Shown: positions 39,501 through 49,455 of the stretch, piece after piece
How the letters are laid out: each line of letters opens with the position of its first letter
Position numbering within the stretch: position 1 is the stretch's first letter
Source of the DNA: Nematopogon swammerdamellus
Lineage: Eukaryota > Arthropoda > Insecta > Lepidoptera > Adelidae
Assembly (NCBI GenBank): GCA_946902875.1
Contig: OX336348.1
Coordinates: 11,123,741-11,187,740 of the forward strand
DNA length: 64,000 bases
Reading direction: 5' to 3'
Position numbers and translations under genes: made by a program
Notes under the pieces: generated by a model
Seen by the model: the letters and a program-made list of their open reading frames with translations, nothing else
Database searches by the model: none
Told to the model about the DNA's origin: nothing

Positions 39501-41146
39501 CACTGGCGAGCAGGGAAATCGAGCCACCCAATGAAATCCTTTACAATAGACAATATACTTCTTTTAAGCAATCACATTTACTTAAGTTTGACATCTAAGA
39601 AAAGAGCATTTATTAAGCTTCAATTTGACAGTAAACAATAAACAAAAAAAATTATAATGTCAAATATGGACATTTATTAAATAAAAAGGGTTGAATCTGG
39701 AGATGCGCGCGCTATATGGGTGCGCTCATTTTCACTCCTATCTAAAGGGCACTCGAGTGTCAATCCAAATTATTTGCATATCCGCGCATGCCGAGTAAAC
39801 ACCTCCGCCTTATCGACACCAACTTGAAGATCGAAGATGGATACCAGTGCAGCTGAAGCCGCTCAAGCTGTGGCACTCCTTCAAACTGGGATGGGTCAAC
39901 GTAAAGTAGCTGCAAGACTCAATCTGAGCCGCTCAGCTGTCCAACGAGTATACAGGCGATATCTGGAAACTGGAGCCTTCGATCGGAGACCAGGATCTGG
40001 TGGACTTAGGGCCACTACAAGACAGGACGACCGTTTCATTGTCATGAATTCTCTGAGAAATCGGCATCAGACTGCGGTTGAGCTGCAACGGCGTCTGCGT
40101 AACGAACGCCAGGTCAATGTAAGTGAGTGGACCGTAAGGCGAAGACTCAACGAAGCCAATCTTCGATCACGCAACCCTGCTACTGGCCCCAAACTCACCC
40201 CACAACACCGACAACAGCGGCTTCAATTTGCACGAGAACACGTGAATTGGACAGTCGACCACTGGAAGCATGTTCTCTTCACTGATGAGACCAGGATGTG
40301 CCTCCACGGGTCTGATCGTCGACGCAAGGTCTATCGAAGACCTGGAGAGCGATATGCTCAATGCTGCATCCAGGAAACAGTTGCATATGGGGGAGGCTCT
40401 GTTATGGCGTGGGGCGGAATCTCGTGGGAGGCGAAAACCGATCTTGTTATCGTTGGTGGAGAGGACTGGGAGGGTCGAAACCGTAAACTAACGGCTGACT
40501 CTTATATAAGGAATATCCTGGAGCCTTTCGTGGTGCCATTTGCTGGGTTTATGGGCGAAGGGTTCATCTTAATGCAAGACAACGCAAGGCCGCACGTTGC
40601 ACGCATAGTGCAGGCGTATCTTCAGGACGTTGAAGTGAACTGCATGAACTGGCCAGCTCGAAGCCCAGACCTCAATCCCATTGAGCACGTCTGGGATGAC
40701 CTGAAAAGGCGTGTTCGATCGAGAAATCCAGCTCCTGAGACGAGACAAGAGCTGCAAGAAGCCTTGAAGGAAGAGTGGGAAGGAATTCCTCAAGAATTTA
40801 TTAAAAAGATAATTAGGGGCCTTAGGAATAGAATGCAAAGTATAATTAGAGTAAGAGGAGGAAATACAGAATATTAAAAAATGTCTATTCTTTTTAATAA
40901 TAATAAAACTCAACCCAGCTCACTCTGAATATTGAGTTAACCGAACTCATGAATATTTGAAAATACTTTTTTATTTTGTTTTAATTTTAAATTAAAGATT
41001 TTCTTTTTTTAAATTACGTATCTGGAAAACACATTAAATGAGGAATTCAACAATACCACACACGTGAAGGTTTCAAAGGCTATATTGCCATTAAATACCT
41101 GTTATAGTGAATTGCGTTGGGTGGCTCGATTTCCCTGCTCGCCAGG
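39501..41146 (+). mobile_element. Tc1-like DNA transposon, apparently intact
   Basis: Terminal inverted repeats: left CACTGGCGAGCAGGG (39501 on) and right, reversed, CCTGGCGAGCAGGG (41146 back). They match for 29 bases through ATCGAGCCACCCAA. TA target duplications lie at 39499-39500 and 41147-41148. 1,646 bp with one full transposase gene. It is inserted near the start of the LINE ORF2. Confidence 0.93.
39837..40877 (+). CDS. Tc1-type DD34E transposase
   Basis: 346 residues from an ATG at 39837, full length for the family. The N-terminal half has two helix-turn-helix motifs (QRKVAARLNLSRSAVQRVYR about 21-40; NVSEWTVRRRLNEANLR about 93-109) with RRPGSGG between them. The catalytic triad is visible: FTDE near 149, QDNARPH near 247, and the Glu in SPDLNPIEHVWDDL, 34 residues after the second Asp. 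The enzyme cuts at the terminal repeats and reinserts at TA. No stop or frameshift, so the copy could be active. Its own sequence upstream of the ATG is about 335 bases; no specific promoter motif stands out. Confidence 0.95.
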   Translation: MDTSAAEAAQAVALLQTGMGQRKVAARLNLSRSAVQRVYRRYLETGAFDRRPGSGGLRATTRQDDRFIVMNSLRNRHQTAVELQRRLRNERQVNVSEWTVRRRLNEANLRSRNPATGPKLTPQHRQQRLQFAREHVNWTVDHWKHVLFTDETRMCLHGSDRRRKVYRRPGERYAQCCIQETVAYGGGSVMAWGGISWEAKTDLVIVGGEDWEGRNRKLTADSYIRNILEPFVVPFAGFMGEGFILMQDNARPHVARIVQAYLQDVEVNCMNWPARSPDLNPIEHVWDDLKRRVRSRNPAPETRQELQEALKEEWEGIPQEFIKKIIRGLRNRMQSIIRVRGGNTEY

Positions 41147-41148
41147 TA

Positions 41149-41460
41149 TTTATTATCAGAATGTAAGAGGTCTAAGAACTAAAACGAACGATGTTTCTTT
41201 AGAAATTCTAAACCATAACTTTGATGTTATAGTGTTCTCTGAAACTTGGTTAAATGAATCAGTATTTGACACGGAAATTTTTGATATGATATATAATGTC
41301 TTCAGGAGAGATCGTTCTAGTACTTCTAGTGTAAAAATGGACGGTGGGGGTATATTGATAGCTGTTTTGCGCAAATATCAGGCTACTCGTTGTACAGCAT
41401 GGGAAAGTTCATTTGAAGACCTTTGGGTCACAGTTAAAATACCTACGAATAAATATTTTT
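41149..41460 (+). pseudogene. LINE ORF2, APE endonuclease N-terminal part
   Basis: Joined across the Tc1 insertion to an ATG at 39485, it encodes YYQNVRGLRTKTND, FDVIVFSETWLNESV and DGGGILIAVLRK: the Asn, Glu and GGGxxI blocks of apurinic-type endonucleases that nick the target DNA. The frame stops at 41458-41460, just before the Helitron. It continues at 47750. Confidence 0.85.
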
Positions 41461-41514
41461 AATATATTAACAAACTAGCTGAGCCCGCGGCTCCGCTCGC
41501 GTGAAAATCGTATT

Positions 41515-44500
41515 TCAAAGAAGACAGTAAGTGACTATGGGCGAGGCCGAAGGCCGAGATGCGTTCAAGAAGTCGATAAACCATCTCTAAGAAAGTAAGT
41601 AATTAAGGGCGAGGCCAAAGGCCAAGCTGTGTTAAGGTAAACGATACACCTTCTCAAATAAAGTAAGTAACTAACGGCGCGGGAGGCTTCAGGCTGAGCT
41701 GCATTCTAGAAAGAAATTAAACCTTCTCCAAGAAAGTAAGGAACTATGGGCGAGGCCGAAGGCCGAGCTGCGGTCAGAAAGACTGTAAACCTTCTCGAAG
41801 AAAGTAAGTACCAAAGGGCGAGGCCGAAGGCCGAGCTGCGTTCAGGAAGACCATAAACCTTCTCGAAGAAAGTAAGTAACTGAGGGCGAGGCCGAAGGCC
41901 GAGCTGCGTTCAGGAAGGCTATAAACCTTCTCGAAGAAAGTAAGTAACAACGCGCGAGGCCGAAGGCCGAGCTGCGTTCAGGAAAACTATAAACCTTCTC
42001 GAAGAAAGTAAGTAACTGAGGTCGAAGCCGAGCTGCGGTCAGAAAGACTATAAACCTTCTCGAAGAAAGTATGTAAGCAACAATGGGCGAGGCCGAAGGC
42101 CGAGCTGCGTTCAGGAAGACTATAAACCTTCTCGAAGAAAGTAAGTAACTATGGGCGAGGCCCAAGGCCGAGCTGCGTTCAGGAAGAACATAAACCTTCT
42201 CGAAGAAAGTAAGTAACTGAGGGCGAGGCCGAAGGCCGAGCTGCGTTCAGGAAGGCTATAAACCTTCCTGAAGAAAGTAAGTAACTCAGGGCGAAACCGA
42301 AAGCCGAGCTGCGTTCAGGAAGACCATAAACCTTCTCGAAGAAAGTAAGTAACTGAGGGCGAGGCCGAAGGCCGAGCTGCGTTCAGGAAGGCTATAAACC
42401 TTCTCGACGAAAATAAGTAACTATGGGCGAGGCCGAGGGCCGAGCTGCGTTCAGAAAAACTATAAACCTTTTTGAAGAAAGTAAGTAACTATGGGCAAGG
42501 CCAAAGGCCGAGCTGCGTTCAGGAAGACCATAAACCTTCTCGAAGAAAGTAAGTAACTGAGGGCGAGGCCGAAGGCCGAGCTGCGTTCAGGAAGGCTATA
42601 AACCTTCTCGAAGAAAGTAAGTAACAATGGGCGAGGTCGAAGGCCGAGCTGCGTTCAGGAAAACTATAAACCTTCTCGAAGAAAGTAAGTAAGTATGGGC
42701 GAGGCCGAAGGCCGAGCTGCGTTCAGAAAGACCATAAACCTTCTCGAAGAAAGTAAGTAACTGAGGGCGAGGCCGAAGGCCGAGCTGCGTTCAGTAAGGC
42801 TATAAACCTTCTCGAAGAAAGTAAGTAACTCAGGGCGAGGCCGAAGGCCGAGCTCCGTTCAGGAAGACTAAAAAACTTCTCGTAGAAAGTAAGTTACTAA
42901 GGGCAAGGCCGAAAGCCGAGCTGCGTTCAGGAAGACCATAAACCTTCTCGAAGAAAGTAAGTAACTGAGGGGGAGGCCGAAGGCCGAGCTGCGTTCAGGA
43001 AGGATATAAACCTTCTCGAAGAAAATAAGTAACTATGGGCGAGGCCGAAGGCCGAGCTGCGTTCAGGAAAACTATAAACCTTTTTGAAGAAAGTAAGTAA
43101 CTATGGGCAAGGCCGAAGGCCAAGCTGCGTTCAGGAAGGCTATAAACCTTCTCGAAGAAAATAAGTAACTATGGGCGAGGCCGAATGCCGAGCTGCGTTC
43201 AAGAAAACTATAAACCTTTTTGAAGAAAGTAAGTAACTATGGGCAAGGCCGAAGGCCAAGCTGCGTTCAGGAAGGCTATAAACCTTCTCGAAGAAAGTAA
43301 GTTACTGTGGTCGAGGCCGAAGGCCGAGTTGCGGTCAGAAAGACTGTAAACCTTCTCGAAGAAAGTAAGTACCAAAGGGCGAGGCTGAAGGCCGGGCTGC
43401 GTTCAGGAAGACCATAAACCTTCTCGAAGAAAGTAAGTAACTGAGGGCGAGGCCGAAGGCCGAGCTGCGTTCAGGAAGGCTATAAACCTTCTCTAAGAAA
43501 GTAAGTAACAACGCGCGAGGCCGAAAGCCGAGCTGCGTTCAGGAAGACCATAAACCTTCTCGAAGAAAGTAAGTAACTGAGGGCGAGGCCGAAGGCCGGG
43601 CTGCGTTCAGGAAGGCTATAAACCTTCTCGACGAAAATAAGTAACTATGGGCGAGGCCGAGGGCCGAGCTGCGTTCAGAAAAACTATAAACCTTTTTGAA
43701 GAAAGTAAGTAACTATGGGCAAGGCCAAAGGCCGAGCTGCGTTCAGGAAGGCTATAAACCTTCTCGACGAAAATAAGTAACTATGGGCGAGGCCGAGGGC
43801 CGAGCTGCGTTCAGAAAAACTATAAACCTTCTCGAAGAAAGTAAGTAAGTATGGGCGAGGCCGAAGGCCGAGCTGCGTTCAGGAAGACCATAAACCTTCT
43901 CGAAGAAAGTAAGTAACTGAGGGCGAGGCCGAAGGCCGAGCTGCGTTCAGTAGGGCTATAAACCTTCTCGAAGAAAGTAAGTAACTCAGGGCGAGGCCGA
44001 AGGCCGAGCTCCGTTCAGGAAGACTAAAAAACTTCTCGTAGAAAGTAAGTTACTAAGGGCAAGGCCGAAAGCCGAGCTGCGTTCAGGAAGACCATAAACC
44101 TTCTCGAAGAAAGTAAGTAACTGAGGGCGAAGCCGAAGGCCGAGCTGCGTTCAGGAAGGATATAAACCTTCTCGAAGAAAATAAGTAACTATGGGCGAGG
44201 CCGAAGGCCGAGCTGCGTTCAGGAAAACTATAAACCTTTTTGAAGAAAGTAAGTAACTATGGGCAAGGCCGAAGGCCAAGCTGCGTTCAGGAAGGCTATA
44301 AACCTTCTCGAAGAAAGTAAGTAACAATGGGCGAGGTCGAAGGCCGAGCTGCGTTCAGGAAAACTATAAACCTTCTCGAAGAAAGTAAGTAAGTATGGGC
44401 GAGGCCGAAGGCCGAGCTGCGTTCAGGAAGACCATAAACCTTCTCGAAGAAAGTAAGTAACTGAGGGCGAGGCCGAAGGCCGAGCTGCGTTCAGTAAGGC

Positions 44501-46605
44501 TATAAACCTTCTCGAAGAAAGTAAGTAACTCAGGGCGAGGCCGAAGGCCGAGCTCCGTTCAGGAAGACTAAAAAACTTCTCGTAGAAAGTAAGTTACTAA
44601 GGGCAAGGCCGAAAGCCGAGCTGCGTTCAGGAAGACCATAAACCTTCTCGAAGAAAGTAAGTAACTGAGGGCGAAGCCGAAGGCCGAGCTGCGTTCAGGA
44701 AGGATATAAACCTTCTCGAAGAAAATAAGTAACTATGGGCGAGGCCGAAGGCCGAGCTGCGTTCAGGAAAACTATAAACCTTTTTGAAGAAAGTAAGTAA
44801 CTATGGGCAAGGCCGAAGGCCAAGCTGCGTTCAGGAAGGCTATAAACCTTCTCGAAGAAAATAAGTAACTATGGGCGAGGCCGAAGGCCGAGCTGCGTTC
44901 AGGAAAACTATAAACCTTTTTGAAGAAAGTATGTAACTATGGGCAAGGCCGAAGGCCAAGCTGCGTTCAGGAAGGCTATAAACCTTCTCGAAGAAAGTAA
45001 GTTACTGTGGTCGAGGCCGAAGGCCGAGTTGCGGTCAGAAAGACTGTAAACCTTCTCGAAGAAAGTAAGTACCAAAGGGCGAGGCTGAAGGCCGGGCTGC
45101 GTTCAGGAAGACCATAAACCTTCTCGAAGAAAGTAAGTAACTGAGGGCGAGGCCGAAGGCCGAGCTGCGTTCAGGAAGGCTATAAACCTTCTCTAAGAAA
45201 GTAAGTAACAACGCGCGAGGCCGAAAGCCGAGCTGCGTTCAGGAAGACCATAAACCTTCTCGAAGAAAGTAGGTAACTGAGGGCGAGGCCGAAGGCCGAG
45301 CTGCGTTCAGGAAGGCTATAAACCTTCTCGACGAAAATAAGTAACTATGGGCGAGGCCGAGGGCCGAGCTGCGTTCAGAAAAACTATAAACCTTTTTGAA
45401 GAAAGTAAGTAACTATGGGCAAGGCCAAAGGCCGAGCTGCGTTCAGGAAGACCATAAACCTTCTCGAAGAAAGTAAGTAACTGAGGGCGAGGCCGAAGGC
45501 CGAGCTGCGTTCAGGAAGGCTATAAACCTTCTCGAAGAAAGTAAGTAACAATGGGCGAGGTCGAAGGCCGAGCTGCGTTCAGGAAAACTATAAACCTTCT
45601 CGAAGAAAGTAAGTAAGTATGGGCGAGGCCGAAGGCCGAGCTGCGTTCAGGAAGACCATAAACCTTCTCGAAGAAAGTAAGTAACTGAGGGCGAGGCCGA
45701 AGGCCGAGCTGCGTTCAGTAAGGCTATAAACCTTCTCGAAGAAAGTAAGTAACTCAGGGCGAGGCCGAAGGCCGAGCTCCGTTCAGGAAGACTAAAAAAC
45801 TTCTCGTAGAAAGTAAGTTACTAAGGGCAAGGCCGAAAGCCGAGCTGCGTTCAGGAAGACCATAAACCTTCTCGAAGAAAGTAAGTAACTGAGGGCGAAG
45901 CCGAAGGCCGAGCTGCGTTCAGGAAGGATATAAACCTTCTCGAAGAAAATAAGTAACTATGGGCGAGGCCGAAGGCCGAGCTGCGTTCAGGAAAACTATA
46001 AACCTTTTTGAAGAAAGTAAGTAACTATGGGCAAGGCCGAAGGCCAAGCTGCGTTCAGGAAGGCTATAAACCTTCTCGAAGAAAGTAAGTTACTGTGGTC
46101 GAGGCCGAAGGCCGAGTTGCGGTCAGAAAGACTGTAAACCTTCTCGAAGAAAGTAAGTACCAAAGGGCGAGGCTGAAGGCCGGGCTGCGTTCAGGAAGAC
46201 CATAAACCTTCTCGAAGAAAGTAAGTAACTGAGGGCGAGGCCGAAGGCCGAGCTGCGTTCAGGAAGGCTATAAACCTTCTCTAAGAAAATAAGTAACAAC
46301 GCGCGAGGCCGAAAGCCGAGCTGCGTTCAGGAAAACTATAAACCTTCTCGAAGAAAGTAAGTAACTATGGGCGAGGCCGAAGGCCGAGCTGCGTTCAGGA
46401 AGACCATAAACCTTCTCGAAGAAAGTAAGTAACTGAGGGCGAGGCCGAATACCGAGCTGCGTTCAGTAAGGCTATAAACCTTCTCGAAGAATGTAAGTAA
46501 CTATGGGCGAGGCCGAAGGCCGAGCTTCGTTCAGGAAGACTATAAACCTTCTCGTAGAAAGTAAGTTACTAAGGGCAAGGCCGAAGGCCGAGCTGCGTTT
46601 AGGTA
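41515..46605 (-). repeat. 68-bp minisatellite, about 75 units with higher-order blocks
   Basis: Consensus features per unit: CTTCTCGAAGAAAGTAAGTAAC, GGGCGAGGCCGAAGGCCGAG, CTGCGTTCAGGAAG and CTATAAAC. All units share one orientation. The variant unit with AGCTCCGTTCAGG occurs at 42851, 44007, 44551 and 45775 (intervals 1156, 544, 1224), and the variant GTTACTGTGGTCGAGG at 43301, 45001 and 46089 (intervals 1700, 1088). All intervals are exact multiples of 68. Confidence 0.95.
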
Positions 46606-46607
46606 AA

Positions 46608-46735
46608 CCAGTATAGCCAGCAATCCAGGGAAGTCTCCGGTAAGGTACCTACCATCTCGGAGTTGATATTGGATGGTCGGAGCATGCGCTTTGGCCCCTC
46701 CGACTCAGCCACCCATACGGGATTACATAAAAGAA
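46608..46735 (+). mobile_element. SINE 3' fragment in Helitron
   Basis: CAGTATAGCCAGCAATCCAGG, GGAAGTCTCCGGTAAGG, GCGCTTTGGCCCCTCCGAC and CACCCATACGGGATTACATA match the tail of the SINE at 15660-16066. Flanking monomers continue on both sides. Confidence 0.85.
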
Positions 46736-46854
46736 AACTATAAAAATAAAGTAAGTAACGAACGGCAAGGCTTCAGGCTAAGCTGCATTCTGGAATACAA
46801 TAAACCTTCTCGAAGAAAGAACGTATTACTAAGGGCAAGGCCACTGCCACCATG

Positions 46855-47290
46855 CACCCCAAATTCCCTTCCTCCCTAAAATGTGACCAACCAAAAACCC
46901 TAAAACACGTCATCATTTATTTCTTATATGCGTAGCTATAATTATGATATTCAAGGTTCTACCTTTAAAAAACCCATACTCCCATACAAACTGTCACCAC
47001 ACATTTCCCTCCCTTAAAATTTGAAAATCCAAAAACCCTGAAACACGCATAATTGATTTATGATGAGTAGCTAGAATTATGATTTTCAAGTTCCTACCTG
47101 TAAAAAAAACCGATACTCCTATACAATTTGTAAACCCCTGTTTACCCCCCCCCCCCCCCCCCTAAAATGTAAAAAACTAAAACCCCTGAAACACGTCATT
47201 ATTTATTTATGATGAGTAGCTATAATTATGATTTTCTAGTTCCTACCTATAAAAAAACCAATACTCCTGTACAAACTTCCACCCTCCATT
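46855..47290 (-). repeat. About 140-bp imperfect tandem repeat, three units
   Basis: Each unit has TAAAATGTGAAAAACCAAAA-like, CCCTGAAACACGTCATnATTTAT and AGCTATAATTATGATTTTC. An 18-base C run (47145-47162) lies in the second to third unit. This is Helitron interior. Confidence 0.8.
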
Positions 47291-47749
47291 TCATTAAATT
47301 ATCCTTCCTTCCCCTCTCCATGCGGGCATCTCCCCCCCTACCTCAACCCCCCTCTTCAAAGCCACCCCCAGTATGGTGAAATTATTTAAAATCATTAAAA
47401 ATCCTAAATCTAATTTTGAAATCATCCCCTATTATAATTTAAGGGTTCATTTAACAAAAACGCTGAAACACGTAATTCTTTATTTCATACCAAAAGCCTA
47501 AATATGAATTGTCATATCCCTAACTTGAGAAATGATAGGTTCCCCATACAAACTTTCATCCCCTATTTCCATTTCACCCCTTTAAGGGTTGTTTTTTGAG
47601 ACAAAAGGTAGCCTATGTCCTTCCTCAGTATGCAATTGATCTCCTTGCAATATTTTATCGAAATCTGTTCAGCGGTTTAGGCGTGAAAAGGTAACAGACA
47701 GACAGACAACAGAGTTACTTTCGAATTTATAATATTAGTAAGTATAAGT

Positions 47750-48510
47750 ATAAGTATGGATGGATGTGCTATCTACTTACCCCCACCGCCTACTCTCGCT
47801 ATTCTGAAGAATTTACTTAGTGGTATAAGCCCTGCTCTAGATGGTGTGCGAGAAGGGAAAACCTTGATCCTCGGTGATTTCAACCTTGGAAATATTCAAT
47901 GGTCTAGTAACGGTGACGTTGACTTAGTGTTACATCCACAAAACAAAAATAATGATCTTGGTAACCTCCTCTTAGAATTTCTTGCACTTCACGAACTAAG
48001 CCAATTTAATGGCATTGTGAATATTAATAATAAAATTTTAGATTTAGTATTAACGAATTCTGTTGAAGTACTTGTCAAACGAAGCGACGATGTTTTAAGT
48101 CGAATCGATCACTACCACCCACCTTTAGAAATCAATTACAACCTTGGTGCAATTACCACTAAAATGCTTAAAACAAATGATTGCGGTAAGTTAAACTTTC
48201 TTAAAGCGGACTATGTAAAGATCAATGAAGAGCTAAGCCAACTTGATTGGGTAGGGATAGTATCGGAGAAATTAACGATTGATGAAGCAATCTCAAATTT
48301 TTACTCTGAAATTTACAGTATTATCGACAAATGTGTACCTAAGCAAGTAGTCCGTAATAAGCATTATCCGAATTGGTATTCCTCTGAACTTATTAATTTA
48401 TTAAAGCAAAAATATAAATTTCGCCTAAGACATAAGAAATATGGCAACCCACGCGACGAGTTATCTTACGAGTGTCTGCGCACCCGATGTTCTAAACTCA
48501 TAAAAATTTC
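47750..48510 (+). pseudogene. LINE ORF2, endonuclease C-terminal part and linker
   Basis: Continues the endonuclease: CAIYLPPPPTLAILKN, LILGDFNLGNIQWS (catalytic GDFN), ILDLVLTN and SRIDHYHPPLEI (the SDHxxI block, with the first residues altered). A linker ends WYSSELINLLKQKYKFR and TRCSKLIKIS. The ATG at 47756 is internal. It is broken at about 48510 by a tRNA-SINE complex. Confidence 0.85.
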
Positions 48511-48767
48511 TTTTTATTAGAAAAATGCACAGCGAAAAACATTGGAAAAAATACATCCCGGCCAGGATTCGAACCTGGGTCTTTGGCTTGAGCCGCCAAC
48601 GCGATAACCAACTACGCCACCGGACCGTTACGTATTATCTCCAAATTTTCGCTCTCTTGCACCTTCATGATGATGTCGCATAATTTTTGCGAACGGTCAA
48701 CTTGCACCCTTGCACGGTTCAATGTTGAACCTTATGCTGTCGTCACCAAAGTCGTATTTGGCATCGG
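48511..48767 (-). mobile_element. tRNA-like inverted-repeat element, left copy
   Basis: The minus strand carries a tRNA-like domain (48626 to 48556) with A box TGGCGTAGTTGGTT and B box GGTTCGAATCC, preceded by a region with AGGTTCAACATTGAACC and followed by CATTTTTCTAATAAAAA. The far terminal repeat is lost at about 48767. It is the same element as 49129-49398 in opposite orientation. Confidence 0.8.
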
Positions 48768-48840
48768 ACACTAGAAATTGACTTGAGTTTTTAATAATAT
48801 TTTATGTTTATATGTTAGTACTAAGCACGTACTCGCTTTA

Positions 48841-49120
48841 TAGATAGATAGATAGATAGAAATACTTTATTGCTCCAAAAAACATTTAACATAAACACAC
48901 AATAAGAAATTTACATGAGGGGCAAAGGCGGACTTATCCCTTACAGGGATTTCTCCCAGTCAACCTTTGGATGTTTGAGAGTCGTATGTTGCGAGATATA
49001 AGTAGGTAGTAGCAAAAGACTTGAGTGTGGGAATGTAAAATATAATATAAGGAAAATAACTATAATATACTATAATATACACTACATATAAGTACATACT
49101 AGTTAATTATACGTATAAAT
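48841..49120 (-). mobile_element. 5'-truncated copy of the 55-58 kb LINE
   Basis: GATAGATAGATAGATAGAAA, TACTTTATTGCTCC, ACATGAGGGGCAAAGGCGG and AGTCGTATGTTGCGAG match 55131-55410, the 3' end (with its TCTA-repeat tail on the minus strand) of the LINE at 55131-58580. Confidence 0.9.
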
Positions 49121-49128
49121 TATATATA

Positions 49129-49398
49129 TTTTTATTAGAAAAATGCAAAGCCGATGCCAAATACGACTTTGGTGACGACAGCATAAGGTTCAACATTGAA
49201 CCGTGCAAGTTGACCGTTCGCAAAAATTATGCGACATCATCATGAAGGTGCAAGAGAGCGAAAATTTGGAGATAATACGTAACGGTCCGGTGGCGTATTT
49301 GGTTATCGCGTTGGCGGCTCAAGCCAAAGACCCAGGTTCGAATCCTGGCCGGGATGTATTTTTCCAATGTTTTTCGCTTTGCATTTTTCTAATAAAAA
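49129..49398 (+). mobile_element. tRNA-like element with perfect 23-bp terminal inverted repeats
   Basis: The termini at 49129-49151 (TTTTTATTAGAAAAATGC...) and 49376-49398 are exact reverse complements. Inside, 49284-49355 folds as a tRNA: T arm CCAGG-TTCGAAT-CCTGG, anticodon stem TTGGC/GCCAA, and a near-complete acceptor stem. The A box has one change (GTATTTGG for GTAGTTGG in the left copy). The anticodon loop lacks U33, so it is a derivative, not a working tRNA gene. Flanking TATA on both sides may be target duplication. Confidence 0.85.
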
Positions 49399-49455
49399 TA
49401 TAATATATAAAGCGAGTACGTGCTTAGTACTAACATATAAACATAAAATATTCAC

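Larger units (their letters stand above)
41475..47744 (-). mobile_element. 6.3-kb Helitron with giant minisatellite
   Basis: The minus-strand 3' end is GAGCGGAGCCGCGGGC-TCAG-CTAG|T (41475-41478, flanked by A). The 5' end is at about 47744 (ACTTACTAATATTATAAATTC; the terminal TC is mutated). From 5': the common lepidopteran Helitron leader (GTTACC-TTTTCACGCCTAAACCGC, CTACCTTTTGTCTC), three imperfect repeats of about 140 bp, a SINE fragment, then 5.1 kb of 68-bp monomers. It is inserted in the endonuclease part of LINE ORF2. No coding sequence. Confidence 0.9.
48795..49452. repeat. 47-bp inverted repeats around LINE fragment and right tRNA-like element
   Basis: AATATTTTATGTTTATATG to ACTCGCTTTATA (48795-48842) is the reverse complement of TATAAAGCGAGTACGTGC to AAAATATT (49406-49452). 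These may be the termini of a larger transposon that carried the inner pieces. Confidence 0.75.

Noticed and set aside
41515..46605. CRISPR-like regularly spaced repeats
   Set aside because: The whole 68-bp unit repeats with no unique spacers, and the context is an insect Helitron.
49284..49355. Functional tRNA genes here, at 48556-48626 (minus) and at about 15988-16063 (minus)
   Set aside because: Anticodon loops or stems are abnormal (no U33, poor pairing) and each lies inside a mobile repeat; called tRNA-derived elements instead.
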